64,000 nucleotides of DNA from Verrucomicrobiota bacterium (GTDB lineage: Bacteria; Verrucomicrobiota; Verrucomicrobiae; Limisphaerales; UBA11358), in NCBI GenBank assembly GCA_014860005.1, contig JACZKP010000040.1, forward strand, positions 1 to 64,000, in the 5' to 3' direction. A program made the position numbers and the translations under genes. The first letter of the stretch is position 1; each line of letters begins with the position of its first letter. The notes under the pieces were generated by a model, which saw nothing but the letters and a program-made list of their open reading frames with translations, was not told the DNA's origin and made no database searches. Below, in pieces: positions 8,918 to 17,299 of this stretch.

Positions 8918-11779
8918 TCAGAATTCGCACCCCACCGACAACCCAAAGGTGATGCCCTTGGTGTAACTCTCGAGCACCACTTTCCCGGCGTTCGGCCACG
9001 TCTGGGCCACTTCATATTTGGGGTTCAGCAGATTTCGCGCAGTGAAACGCACGTCCCAGTTTTTTCCGAGGCGTTGGCGAATGAACAAATTTAACTCGGG
9101 TGCCGGTTGCTCAAATTCGTCCGGCCGCGACAAGCCCACCAGCACGAGCCGTTCGCCCACGACGCCGCCGGACAACGTCACCGTGGTCCGGGTGGACGGG
9201 TTGTCCCAGGTGAGATTGGCGTTGAAAATATACTCCGGCTGATCGTAGAGCGCGCGGGTGGTGGCGGTTTCGCCGTAACTGGCGCGATTGAGAATCTGCA
9301 CCTGCGTGAGCGGCACTTCGGATTGAATGTACGCGGCATTCGCCCCGAGCGAAAACGCGCCGAGCAGTTCCCACAACCGGTCCAGCTTGATCTGCACTTC
9401 GGCCTCCACGCCATAAACATCGGCCTTCTCGAAGTTCTCGTATCGGATTTGCGTGTAGTCCGTCCGCAATGCCGAGAGTTCAATCGGCTCTTCAATCCGT
9501 TTGGCAAACACCGAAGCGGCGAGAATCTCGCCGGGGCGTGGATACCATGCGGCGCGCAGGTCAAAATTCTCACTCGCGGACATTTGCAGCCCCGGATTGC
9601 CCAACACCGAGCGCCCCTTGAACACGTCGTAAATCGCCACGGGAGCAATTTCCCGATACGTGGGGCGAACGACGGTACGAGACCACGCCGCACGCAATTC
9701 CACCTCCTTCGGCAACCGCACAATCGCGCTCAAGGACGGCAACCAATCATCCTGTTCCAATCGCCCGGATGGTTCGGGCCGGTTCTGCGTCAGGTTGAAG
9801 GCGTCCACGGTGATTTCGGTGGCTTCAAACCGCGCCCCGCCGACGAATTGCAACCATTCCAGCGCCGCCCAATCCGCCATCAAATATCCGGCCTGAATTT
9901 CCTGTTCGCCGTCATACGTGGTGTTCGCCGGAAAATTCCGCACGTTGACGAATCCGAGATTCGCCGGCGCCATCCACATGTTCGGATCCCCCACGCTGTT
10001 GAACGGATGTCCGGTCGTGCCCAACGCATAGATGCCGCGCTGAAAATAATCCCGTTGGGAATGATTCAGCGCCACCCCGGTCTTGATCGCGTTCTCGCGC
10101 GAGTTGTATGACGGCACGGGAATCGTCAAGTCCGCCCGGTAACTGGTGTTGTTTTCCTCCAAGTCGCGCCAATATCGCGTCGGCGCGTTGGGTTGCGCCG
10201 CGGTCAGCGAGGAATTGTAAGTCGAGTTTTGCGGATCCGCCCGGAATTGAAACACCCGAAAATCCGGGTCCTCCTGCGTGGTGACCGAATAAGCCGCCCC
10301 CCAATCAAACTTCACGTCCTGAAGTTGCGGCACCAGGTGTTCGCCCACCAACTGATAGTAACTCAAGCTACGTTCCGTCCAGTTGATCACGGACTGATCC
10401 ATGTAGGTGCCATCCTCGATGCTGGTGATGTCGCCCTGCTGCCCCACCGCCCGACTCGCCTCATCCTCGGCGGATTGCACCCGCAGATAGTTGAATTTCA
10501 ACTCGTGCCCTTCGGCCAACTCGAAACTCAGGTTCGCCAGCGCGCCCCACTGATACTCGATGGTCCCTTTGGCCACCGTCTTGTCCACCGCGAGCACCGT
10601 TCCGCCCTCGTCGTAACTGCGCACCACCCCATCATCGTAAAACCGATGTTCTTGCTTGTAGTTGAATCCCGCCAGATAACCGATGCGCCGCCCGAACAAC
10701 TGATGACGGCCGCCCAACAAGAATTCCGTGCTCGCGTCCAGCGGCGAATCCGTTTCCACCGGCGCAAATTGACTCGACTCAAACGACGCCTTCACCGCGG
10801 GCGGATAGTTTTGGCCGCCGGAAGGACTTTGCGCTCGCACCGCATCCGGCAACGCCCGCGTCCCGTCATCAGATCCGAGCCAGTCCTTGCTCTCGTGTTT
10901 CGAAGTCAAAAAATCGTCCCGCAAACTGGCTTGCGTGTTGTAGGCCGTGCCCACCCGGAACTCGACCAGGAATTCCTCGGGATAACTCTTGGTCACAATA
11001 TCAATCGAACCGCCCGCGAAGCCGCCGCTCATGTCCGGCGTGAACGTCTTGTACACGTTCAACTGCTCAATGAACTTGGACGGCATCAAATCCAGTTGAA
11101 ACGCCTTGCGATCCGGATCGGCACTCGGCAATTCCAGCCCGTTCAACGTTGTGAACGTGTAACGATCCGCCAATCCGCGGATCACCGCGTACTTGCCGTC
11201 CGCCACACTTGCGCCCGTCACCTTGCTCAACGCTCCCGCCGCGTCGCCCACCGCCAAATTCTTGAACATGTCCGACCCGAGCGCATCCATCATGGAACTC
11301 GACTCGCGCCGCTCGAATAAAATCTCTGCCGTCTGATCCGCAAATTCCTCCGCCGTAACCTCGTATTCGTCCATGTCGTAAAACTCGGGCCGAAGATTTC
11401 CATTCACGGTTGTCGTTTGCCCGAGCAGAACACGCACTTCAGTCACCACCGCCGCTGCGTAACCGGATTTCGAGAAGCGCAACACCTGATCGCCCGGCGG
11501 TACGCCTTTCAATTCAAACTTTCCGGTCGCATCCGTTTGCGCCGCCAGCGTCGTGCCGCGCACGCTGACGACCACGCCTGGCAACGGCGTCCCGTCCCAA
11601 GTGCTCACCACCACGCCGGCCACCGCACCGCCGTCTTGTGCTTTTGAAATGAAAAACGTGAACAGGAGAATCACCGCGATCATCCAAATCGCTCGTGAAC
11701 GACGATGGAGTTGTATTAACGCGCCAGCGTCTTGGACTGCGCCAGTCCTCTGGCGCTTTTCCGTCTTAGCCGAATCCAT
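8918..11779 (-). CDS. TonB-dependent outer-membrane receptor
   Basis: About 953 residues from ATG 11779; an ATG at 11683 directly at the signal peptide (MIAVILLFTFFISKA) is the alternative, and the frame is open back to 12097. After the signal comes a carboxypeptidase-regulatory-like domain (GVVVSTWDGTPLPGVVVSVRG), a TonB-box-like DEYEVTA, a plug domain (YAVIRGLADRYTFTTLNGLELP, GGFAGGSIDIVTKSYP) and a 22-strand-type barrel ending in the canonical Phe (GCEF). It imports a substrate across the outer membrane using the TonB energy encoded upstream in the same operon. Substrate is unknown; Pho-box control suggests a phosphorus-containing compound (inference). A repeat element lies at its start. 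Confidence 0.92.
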   Translation of the reverse strand: MDSAKTEKRQRTGAVQDAGALIQLHRRSRAIWMIAVILLFTFFISKAQDGGAVAGVVVSTWDGTPLPGVVVSVRGTTLAAQTDATGKFELKGVPPGDQVLRFSKSGYAAAVVTEVRVLLGQTTTVNGNLRPEFYDMDEYEVTAEEFADQTAEILFERRESSSMMDALGSDMFKNLAVGDAAGALSKVTGASVADGKYAVIRGLADRYTFTTLNGLELPSADPDRKAFQLDLMPSKFIEQLNVYKTFTPDMSGGFAGGSIDIVTKSYPEEFLVEFRVGTAYNTQASLRDDFLTSKHESKDWLGSDDGTRALPDAVRAQSPSGGQNYPPAVKASFESSQFAPVETDSPLDASTEFLLGGRHQLFGRRIGYLAGFNYKQEHRFYDDGVVRSYDEGGTVLAVDKTVAKGTIEYQWGALANLSFELAEGHELKFNYLRVQSAEDEASRAVGQQGDITSIEDGTYMDQSVINWTERSLSYYQLVGEHLVPQLQDVKFDWGAAYSVTTQEDPDFRVFQFRADPQNSTYNSSLTAAQPNAPTRYWRDLEENNTSYRADLTIPVPSYNSRENAIKTGVALNHSQRDYFQRGIYALGTTGHPFNSVGDPNMWMAPANLGFVNVRNFPANTTYDGEQEIQAGYLMADWAALEWLQFVGGARFEATEITVDAFNLTQNRPEPSGRLEQDDWLPSLSAIVRLPKEVELRAAWSRTVVRPTYREIAPVAIYDVFKGRSVLGNPGLQMSASENFDLRAAWYPRPGEILAASVFAKRIEEPIELSALRTDYTQIRYENFEKADVYGVEAEVQIKLDRLWELLGAFSLGANAAYIQSEVPLTQVQILNRASYGETATTRALYDQPEYIFNANLTWDNPSTRTTVTLSGGVVGERLVLVGLSRPDEFEQPAPELNLFIRQRLGKNWDVRFTARNLLNPKYEVAQTWPNAGKVVLESYTKGITFGLSVGCEF

Positions 11780-12028
11780 GGAATTGGAGGACGCAGTAGT
11801 AGCCGAGGACGCAGTAGTAGCGGCGACGCCGCGTCGCCGTGAGGTGAAAGCGACGCCCCCGTCGCTTGAATCGCCGGCGCCAAACAATGAATTGGAAACT
11901 CGCAAGGCGACGAGGGCGTCGCCGCCACATGCAGGCGACGAGGCGTCGCCTCTACCAGTTCGCCGACCGCATGGATTCGTCGTAAAACCGCGAGGCGAAA
12001 GCGCCAGAGGACTGGCGCAGTCCAAGAC
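11729..12028. repeat. inverted-repeat element at the receptor gene start
   Basis: Perfect 31-bp inverted repeats at 11729-11759 and 11998-12028 enclose 238 bases. Each arm itself contains a hairpin (GCGCCAG, loop TCCT, CTGGCGC in the left arm). Inside are a 17-base direct repeat at 18-base period (11787-11803 and 11805-11821) and several GCGACG/CGTCGC palindromes. It fills the space between the TPR stop (12098) and the receptor signal peptide. It resembles a small non-coding palindromic (MITE-like) element; no transposase is inside. Confidence 0.75.
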
Positions 12029-12097
12029 CTCGCGGAAATTCAGCCTGCAACTCATTAGGTAGGTGGTGGATTGCTCGGGAGAGGAAATCATCACCAC

Positions 12098-13747
12098 TCA
12101 CAACCGCCGCGCCAGGGCGATCTGTTCCACGCGTTCGAGATAGCGTTGCACGTTGTCGCGGGGCTTGAGCTTCTGCGCTTGTTTCAATGCCTCCAGGGCT
12201 AGCGCATACTTCGCCGACTTGATCAGCAGTTGCGCCTGCTTCACCAGCGCGTCCGCCTCAAAGCCGGAAATCTTCGCCGCCGCGTCATACCGAAACTCCG
12301 CCTTCTCCACCTCGCCGGTCCGCGCGTAATAATCACCCGCCAACAACAATGCCTCGCCGTCGAGCGGATTGCGTTCAGTGATTTTTCCCAACACGCCGAT
12401 GGCCGTCTCGCCCGCGCCGGTGCTCATCGCCACCTTGGCTTCGAGTTTCATCAGTTTCATTTCGTCCGGCGCCTCCAGTTTGCCGGCGGAGACCTCGCGG
12501 ATCTTTCCGAAAACGGACTTCGCCTCGTCCCACGCGCCGCGGCCCACGAGGATGTCTGCGGCGCGCAACGCCCGCGCGGGGCGTTGCCAGCCGTCCTGTT
12601 CGATGGACTCGCGATACGCCATCAGCGCGAGGTCACGGGCTTCTTCCATCATGTAAATGTCGCCGAGCGTGCCGAGCTGCTCCGCGGTGGTTTTGCCCAG
12701 CCGCCGCAACACCTCGAAGTTCACCGCCGCCTTCGCGGGTTGGTTCTTTTGCAGAAACACGTTGGCCTGAATCGCCCACAACGCATCGCGCTCCGCGTGC
12801 TTTTGCAGCAGTTCCTCCAGCAACGCCAGCGCGCCGTCATAGTTGGCCTGCCCCACGAGGCACTTCACCAGGCCGAGTTGAAAATCCAGAATGTCCGGCT
12901 CGAACAACAACGCCTGCCGATACGCCGCCTCGGCGGAGACGAAGCGACCGCCGTTCAGATGCGCAAACGCCAGCAGCCCGTAGGTGCGGCCATCCACCTC
13001 ACCCAGCGCGATGCTGCGCGCCAGCGGCAATACCGCCTCGTCCTGCTTTCCGTCCCGCAGCAGCGCCAGCCCGAGGTTCTTCCACGCGCGCCGGAAGTTG
13101 GGAAACTTGAGGGTGGCCTGCTCAAAATACTTAACCGCGGTCGTCAGGTCCTCGGATTGGAAATGAATGTTGCCGAGCGTGAAGTCGAACAGCGCGCTGG
13201 CGTCCGGCTTGATGCGCGCTTCGAGTTCGGAAATCGCCTTCTTCGGGTCTTCGCGCAGCAACGGCACGATCTTATCGCGATAGAACTGCTGTTCCTCGGG
13301 CGTGAGCCGTGGCTCGTTTTCGGCCAGAAAGCCGTAGCTGCCGAGCAACTGTCGCACGAAGACCGGATCGTTCCACACCCCGGCCAGCGGATGATTCTCC
13401 GAAACCGGCGCGAAAGTGGTCGGCGCGGTGGCCTCGATGATCGCGGGCGTGTTCGACTTGCCGGAACTGCGGCGGCTCTGCGCCTCGGCTGAAAAAGTCG
13501 CCAACAGTGTGAAGCTGACCGTAAGCGTCAACGCCCTGCGGAGCGCGGACCGCCGAGTCCGCGCGCTCCTTTTTAGCTTCGTAGCAGCGGACGTTAGTCC
13601 GCTCACTATTCCAGTTAGAGCCGACTGACGTCGGATGGCTCGCGGACAACGCTGCCCGCGCTCCTGGCTTACCGCACTCCACTCGTTCGTCACATTCGTT
13701 TGCATGTTCAAATTGGTCTTCACCGACCGGCGCTCCGGTTGCGTCAC
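12098..13747 (-). CDS. periplasmic TPR protein of the TonB system
   Basis: 549 residues from GTG 13747, which overlaps the tonB stop by 4 bases (GTGA), so translation is coupled. A hydrophobic signal (LTLTVSFTLLATFSAEAQ) occurs only after about 75 residues, because the preceding stretch is encoded by palindromic repeats. From residue 190 on there are about nine TPR-like units (for example DLTTAVKYFEQATLKFPNFRRAWKNLGLALL). In Vibrio/Shewanella-type TonB2 clusters a TPR protein follows tonB and is needed for uptake; the same role is inferred here. A later start is possible but no good ATG follows the repeats. Confidence 0.82.
   Translation of the reverse strand: MTQPERRSVKTNLNMQTNVTNEWSAVSQERGQRCPRAIRRQSALTGIVSGLTSAATKLKRSARTRRSALRRALTLTVSFTLLATFSAEAQSRRSSGKSNTPAIIEATAPTTFAPVSENHPLAGVWNDPVFVRQLLGSYGFLAENEPRLTPEEQQFYRDKIVPLLREDPKKAISELEARIKPDASALFDFTLGNIHFQSEDLTTAVKYFEQATLKFPNFRRAWKNLGLALLRDGKQDEAVLPLARSIALGEVDGRTYGLLAFAHLNGGRFVSAEAAYRQALLFEPDILDFQLGLVKCLVGQANYDGALALLEELLQKHAERDALWAIQANVFLQKNQPAKAAVNFEVLRRLGKTTAEQLGTLGDIYMMEEARDLALMAYRESIEQDGWQRPARALRAADILVGRGAWDEAKSVFGKIREVSAGKLEAPDEMKLMKLEAKVAMSTGAGETAIGVLGKITERNPLDGEALLLAGDYYARTGEVEKAEFRYDAAAKISGFEADALVKQAQLLIKSAKYALALEALKQAQKLKPRDNVQRYLERVEQIALARRL
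13541..13640. repeat. cluster of short palindromes inside the TPR gene 5' end
   Basis: Successive hairpins: GCGCGGAC/GTCCGCGC (13543-13564), AGCGGAC-GTTA-GTCCGCT (13586-13603) and CCGAC-TGAC-GTCGG (13621-13634), followed by a GCGG...CCGC pair. They are read in frame as the Arg/Ser-rich stretch before the signal peptide. Confidence 0.7.
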
Positions 13748-14400
13748 GCGTTCACCCGGAAGCGGATGGGCAGGCGCATGTAGGTGCGCACGGCTTCGCC
13801 GTCCTTAATGCCGGGTTTAAACTTCCAGCGGCGCACCGCGTCGAGCGCGGGCTTTTCAAATTCCGGGCGCGAAGAGTTTTCCACGCGCAAATCATCGACG
13901 CGGCCCGTTTCGTCGAGCACGAACACCAGCGTCACCGCGCCGGTGACTTTGGCTTTGCGCAACTCCGCCGGATACTGCGGCGGCACGGACGAAACCACTT
14001 CGGGAGCTTTCTCCAAATCCGCCACATCAAAGGTGTCCAACAGGCTGCCGCCTCCATCGGCGCCGCTGACCACCCCGAAGCTTGCCAGCGCCCCGCCCGA
14101 ACCCACGGCGATATCGAGATCAATGTTCAACTGCATGGGCGGCGGTGCCTCGCTCAGTTGCGGCGGCGGCGGCTCCTTTGGCTCCTCCGGTGGCGGCGGT
14201 GGTGGCGGCTCGGGCGTGTCGGGTGGTGCTTCCATTTGCACCGCATCCACCTTGGACAACATCAATTGTCGCTGCGCGCGGCTCGACACCATTTGCGTGA
14301 GCGGCAATACCAGGAACACCGCCAGCGTGAGCAGCAACGCGCCGAGAATCGGCCAAACCGGATTGGCGTTGCGGCGGGGCGGTGTATAGACGCGGCGCAT
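13744..14400 (-). CDS. tonB: TonB energy-transducing protein
   Basis: 218 residues. One N-terminal membrane anchor (PVWPILGALLLTLAVFLVLPL), a proline-rich periplasmic spacer (residues 58-85, PEPPPPPPPEEP) and a TonB C-terminal domain (PPQYPAELRKAKVTGAVTLVFVLDETGRV ... RRWKFKPG) ending in a beta strand. It transmits proton-motive force from ExbB/ExbD to the receptor. It is preceded by exbD (112-base gap holding a tandem repeat) and overlaps the TPR gene by 4 bases. Confidence 0.93.
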   Translation of the reverse strand: MRRVYTPPRRNANPVWPILGALLLTLAVFLVLPLTQMVSSRAQRQLMLSKVDAVQMEAPPDTPEPPPPPPPEEPKEPPPPQLSEAPPPMQLNIDLDIAVGSGGALASFGVVSGADGGGSLLDTFDVADLEKAPEVVSSVPPQYPAELRKAKVTGAVTLVFVLDETGRVDDLRVENSSRPEFEKPALDAVRRWKFKPGIKDGEAVRTYMRLPIRFRVNA

Positions 14401-14421
14401 CGGGAATCAAGCGCAGGAACG

Positions 14422-14445
14422 GAGTGATGGAGTGATGGAGTGATG
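14422..14445. repeat. 8-bp tandem repeat (GAGTGATG) x3 between tonB and exbD
   Basis: Three perfect copies of GAGTGATG followed by a degenerate fourth (GAGCGGAAG). Simple repeats like this can vary in copy number. It lies upstream of the tonB start, so length changes would alter only the leader. Confidence 0.8.
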
Positions 14446-14512
14446 GAGCGGAAGTGCCGGGCACATTTTCCACCACTCCACCTTTCCATTACTCCAGCTC
14501 TCCCTGCTCATC

Positions 14513-14923
14513 TCAGCTTCCTCCCTGTTCCGCCGCAATGCTGACGTTCTTGGCCCCGCCAAGTTTGGATTCATCAATCACGCGCACAAGCAGGCCGGCA
14601 TTGGCGTTGCGGTCCACCTGGATGATGACCGGCATCGTTTCCTGCTGCGTAAGCCGCCGCACCAGTGGTCGTACCCCGCCCACGCCGATTTCCTTGCCGC
14701 CATAAACGACCTGGCCCTTGGACGTGAGCGCCAGCAGGATGCTGTTCTTTTCGAGTTGAATGGCCGACGCTGCCTGCGGCTTGTCCACGTCCGTCCCGGT
14801 CTCCTCGACGAACACGGTCGTGACGATGAAAAAAATCAGGAGGATGAACACCATGTCTATCAACGGGGACACGTTGATGTCGTTGGTCTCGTCTGAATCT
14901 ACAATGGCGCGGCGGAATCTCAT
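14513..14923 (-). CDS. exbD: ExbD/TolR family proton-channel subunit
   Basis: 136 residues. A short cytoplasmic start (MRFRRAIVDSDETNDINVSPL), one membrane helix with the essential Asp at its N-terminal end (PLIDMVFILLIFFIVTTVF) and a periplasmic domain ending DESKLGGAKNVSIAAEQ. It forms the proton path with ExbB to energise TonB. The 166-base gap to exbB contains a palindromic repeat; otherwise the gene is in line with the operon. Confidence 0.93.
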   Translation of the reverse strand: MRFRRAIVDSDETNDINVSPLIDMVFILLIFFIVTTVFVEETGTDVDKPQAASAIQLEKNSILLALTSKGQVVYGGKEIGVGGVRPLVRRLTQQETMPVIIQVDRNANAGLLVRVIDESKLGGAKNVSIAAEQGGS

Positions 14924-15032
14924 GCGTGGTTAAATGAATGGGCACGGCGGCTTGCTGCCGATTTTGAGTTGAACAACTTCATGCCGGCCAAACCTCGTCG
15001 CCAACACACCACCGCCGCTGGCGAATGCCCCT

Positions 15033-15056
15033 CGCCGATTGCGGATCGGCGCTCCG
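15033..15056. repeat. short palindromic repeat between exbB and exbD
   Basis: CGCCGAT (15033-15039), a 5-base loop, ATCGGCG (15045-15051), continuing into GATCGGCGCTCCG (15044-15056). The same 13-mer recurs at 29342-29354 and, with one mismatch, at 13725-13737 in the TPR start, marking a dispersed repeat family. Confidence 0.65.
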
Positions 15057-15089
15057 GGGCAGAGGAGGGGAAACCGGCCGGAATGCAGT

Positions 15090-15776
15090 TCATGCTGGTT
15101 GCGCCACCGGCGTGAGGGTGGCGGACACCGGTGCGGGGACGACCCCCGGCACGACAGGTTTGTCCGGCGACGGAATAAACGGCATCCCGGTTTGCGCACG
15201 GTTCCATTGCACGGTGTAGCTCTCGAGCCGCGCGAGAAACACCTCGAACTCCTGCCGTCGCCGCTTGATGAGTTGAATGAAGATCAATCCCGGCAGGGCG
15301 ATGCACAATCCGACCTCAGGTGGAAACAGCGCCTGGGAAATACCTGCCGCCAGCGCCTCGGTGAGTTGTCCGCCCGCGCCGCCCGCGGACAAAGCTTGAA
15401 ACGTCACGAGCATCCCGAACACGGTGCCGAGCAAGCCAACCAGCGGCGCCGCGGCCACAAACGTGCCGAGCGTTTGAATCTGCCGGTCAATCGGCGGCAG
15501 CGTCAGCGCGTTCACCTCGGCGAAGCGCGTACTGATTTCACTGGCGCTGCGGGCTTCGTCCTGTGTGTAGCGAATGACCTCGCCGACTTCGCCCTGCCCC
15601 TTCTCGGGCTTGCGTACCCAAGCTTTCCAAGTCGCCTCGTCCACTCGCCGGTATTGGCGGCGGCTCAGTTCCAGCCACAGTTTCACGGCGGTGAAAAACA
15701 TCATGACCGCCAACGCCAGCAGCGGCCACATGACCCATCCACCCGCGGCCCAGATGTGCAGAATTCTTTCGATCAT
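15090..15776 (-). CDS. exbB: ExbB/TolQ family proton-channel subunit
   Basis: 228 residues. The ATG at 15776 overlaps the upstream TtpC-like stop by 4 bases (ATGA). Three membrane helices are visible: WVMWPLLALAVMMFFTAVKLWL near the start, then the TolQ/ExbB pair containing PLVGLLGTVFGMLVTFQAL and GLCIALPGLIFIQLI. The Pro/Ala/Val-rich tail is longer than usual. It works with ExbD as the motor for TonB. This is the short, second MotA/TolQ/ExbB protein of the operon. Confidence 0.93.
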   Translation of the reverse strand: MIERILHIWAAGGWVMWPLLALAVMMFFTAVKLWLELSRRQYRRVDEATWKAWVRKPEKGQGEVGEVIRYTQDEARSASEISTRFAEVNALTLPPIDRQIQTLGTFVAAAPLVGLLGTVFGMLVTFQALSAGGAGGQLTEALAAGISQALFPPEVGLCIALPGLIFIQLIKRRRQEFEVFLARLESYTVQWNRAQTGMPFIPSPDKPVVPGVVPAPVSATLTPVAQPA

Positions 15777-17281
15777 GATTGATTCTCCTTTCGGAGGAAC
15801 AGGGTTTCCTCGCTTTGTGACGGCAACCCGTTGATGAAGGCCACCGCCGTTTGTTCCATACTCGCCAGCACTCCCTTGACGCGCCGCGACAAAACGGCGT
15901 GCAGCAGCAGCGAAGGAATCGCCACCACCAATCCAAATTCCGTGGTGATGAGCGCCTCGGAAATGCCACCGGCGAGCGTCTTGGGATCGCCCGCGCCAAA
16001 CACCGTGATCATGTTGAACGTGTTGATCATGCCCGTAACCGTGCCCAGCAAGCCCAGCAACGGTGCCGCCGCAGCCGAGAGAGCCAGAAACGGCAGCCAT
16101 TTCTCGAGCCGCGGCCGGGTGCCCAACATCTTCTCATACATCACCTCTTCGATGTACTCCTTGCGCTCGCGGCAATGATCAATCGCCGCATGCAACATCT
16201 CGCCCACGGGACCGGTGATGCCGCTGGCGTGTGCCGTCGCCTTGGTGCGATCCGAAGTTCGCAACGCCCCCAGAATCACCTGCAAGTCGCCCGGGCTCGC
16301 GGTGCGCACCCGGCCAATCGCAAACCAGCGGGCGACAAAAATCACCACCGCCACCATGCCGAGGAGGAGAATGGGCACCATCACCGGACCGCCCTTGAGG
16401 ATGTGTTTGAACAAGCCGTCTTTCGTGGCGCCGATTTTCAGCGCGTTGCCGAGCGAGGCATCCAGCGGAAGGTCGCCCGTGCCCGTCGCAGTCAGGCCGC
16501 GAATGTCCGTGGCGAAGGTAGCCGGCACTGCCAGTACCGTAGCCTCGGCGGAACCGAGCTGCAGTTCCGCGACGCCAACCGCCTCGCTCTGATCGCTGGC
16601 GAACAACGACACCGGTCCAAGCAGGGCAAACTTGCCTGATTCCAGCCGGCCTGCCGGCGAAAGCGCCTTGCCCGCGAACAATTCACCACCCGTAACCCGC
16701 TCGATCCGATCAAGGGAAGCGGTCAGCAAGGCGGCCTGACGCTCGAGGCGTTGCGCCTCGGTGAAGTCAGCGGCGACACCGGCGGTTTTGGCAGCTTCCA
16801 GCACTTCCTGGAAGCGCGGCACTTCACTGATGTGAACGCGCGTCTCGAAACCGCGGAGATACTCACCGAGCAAGGCCTCCAGGAATTTGTGTTCATCGGT
16901 GCGCCGCTTCACGTCGGTCTTGAGGGCGTTCAATTCGACAAGCTGGTTCTCCTGGAAACGCTGGGCGCGCTCCAGTTCGCGGCGTTGATCGAGAACCTGC
17001 TGTTCCAACTTGCGACCTTGTTGCGCAAGCGGCAGACGCTCGGTTTCGATCTGTTTGCGCAAAGCCGCCAACTCCGCCAGGGCCGTCTCCAAATCCGCGC
17101 TCGCGCCGCCGGCTACGGCGGAGAAATCCACCGCGCGAACAGTGGACGCACCGGCCAGCACTGCCAGCACGAGCAACAAAGCCAGCGTCGGACCGATTCG
17201 CCGCACGAAGCGGCTGGCAAGGCTGTCTATCGCCCGTGATGTCATGAATCTCAAGCTGACCAGTTGGAGAATGTGCTTCAT
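15773..17281 (-). CDS. long ExbB homologue with periplasmic coiled-coil domain (TtpC-like)
   Basis: 502 residues. A signal sequence or first membrane helix (RRIGPTLALLLVLAVLAGASTVRA) is followed by about 250 periplasmic residues with a strong coiled coil (ELAALRKQIETERLPLAQQGRKLEQQV). A MotA/TolQ/ExbB domain with three helices follows (VMVPILLLGMVAVVIFVARWF, PLLGLLGTVTGMINTFNMI, GLVVAIPSLLLHAVL). This architecture is that of TtpC in Vibrio TonB2 systems, where it is required besides ExbB-ExbD. ATG 17281 is 18 bases after the DUF3450 stop; ATG 17245 is an alternative. Confidence 0.88.
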   Translation of the reverse strand: MKHILQLVSLRFMTSRAIDSLASRFVRRIGPTLALLLVLAVLAGASTVRAVDFSAVAGGASADLETALAELAALRKQIETERLPLAQQGRKLEQQVLDQRRELERAQRFQENQLVELNALKTDVKRRTDEHKFLEALLGEYLRGFETRVHISEVPRFQEVLEAAKTAGVAADFTEAQRLERQAALLTASLDRIERVTGGELFAGKALSPAGRLESGKFALLGPVSLFASDQSEAVGVAELQLGSAEATVLAVPATFATDIRGLTATGTGDLPLDASLGNALKIGATKDGLFKHILKGGPVMVPILLLGMVAVVIFVARWFAIGRVRTASPGDLQVILGALRTSDRTKATAHASGITGPVGEMLHAAIDHCRERKEYIEEVMYEKMLGTRPRLEKWLPFLALSAAAAPLLGLLGTVTGMINTFNMITVFGAGDPKTLAGGISEALITTEFGLVVAIPSLLLHAVLSRRVKGVLASMEQTAVAFINGLPSQSEETLFLRKENQS

Positions 17282-17299
17282 GAAATGGTTTCAGCCGCA

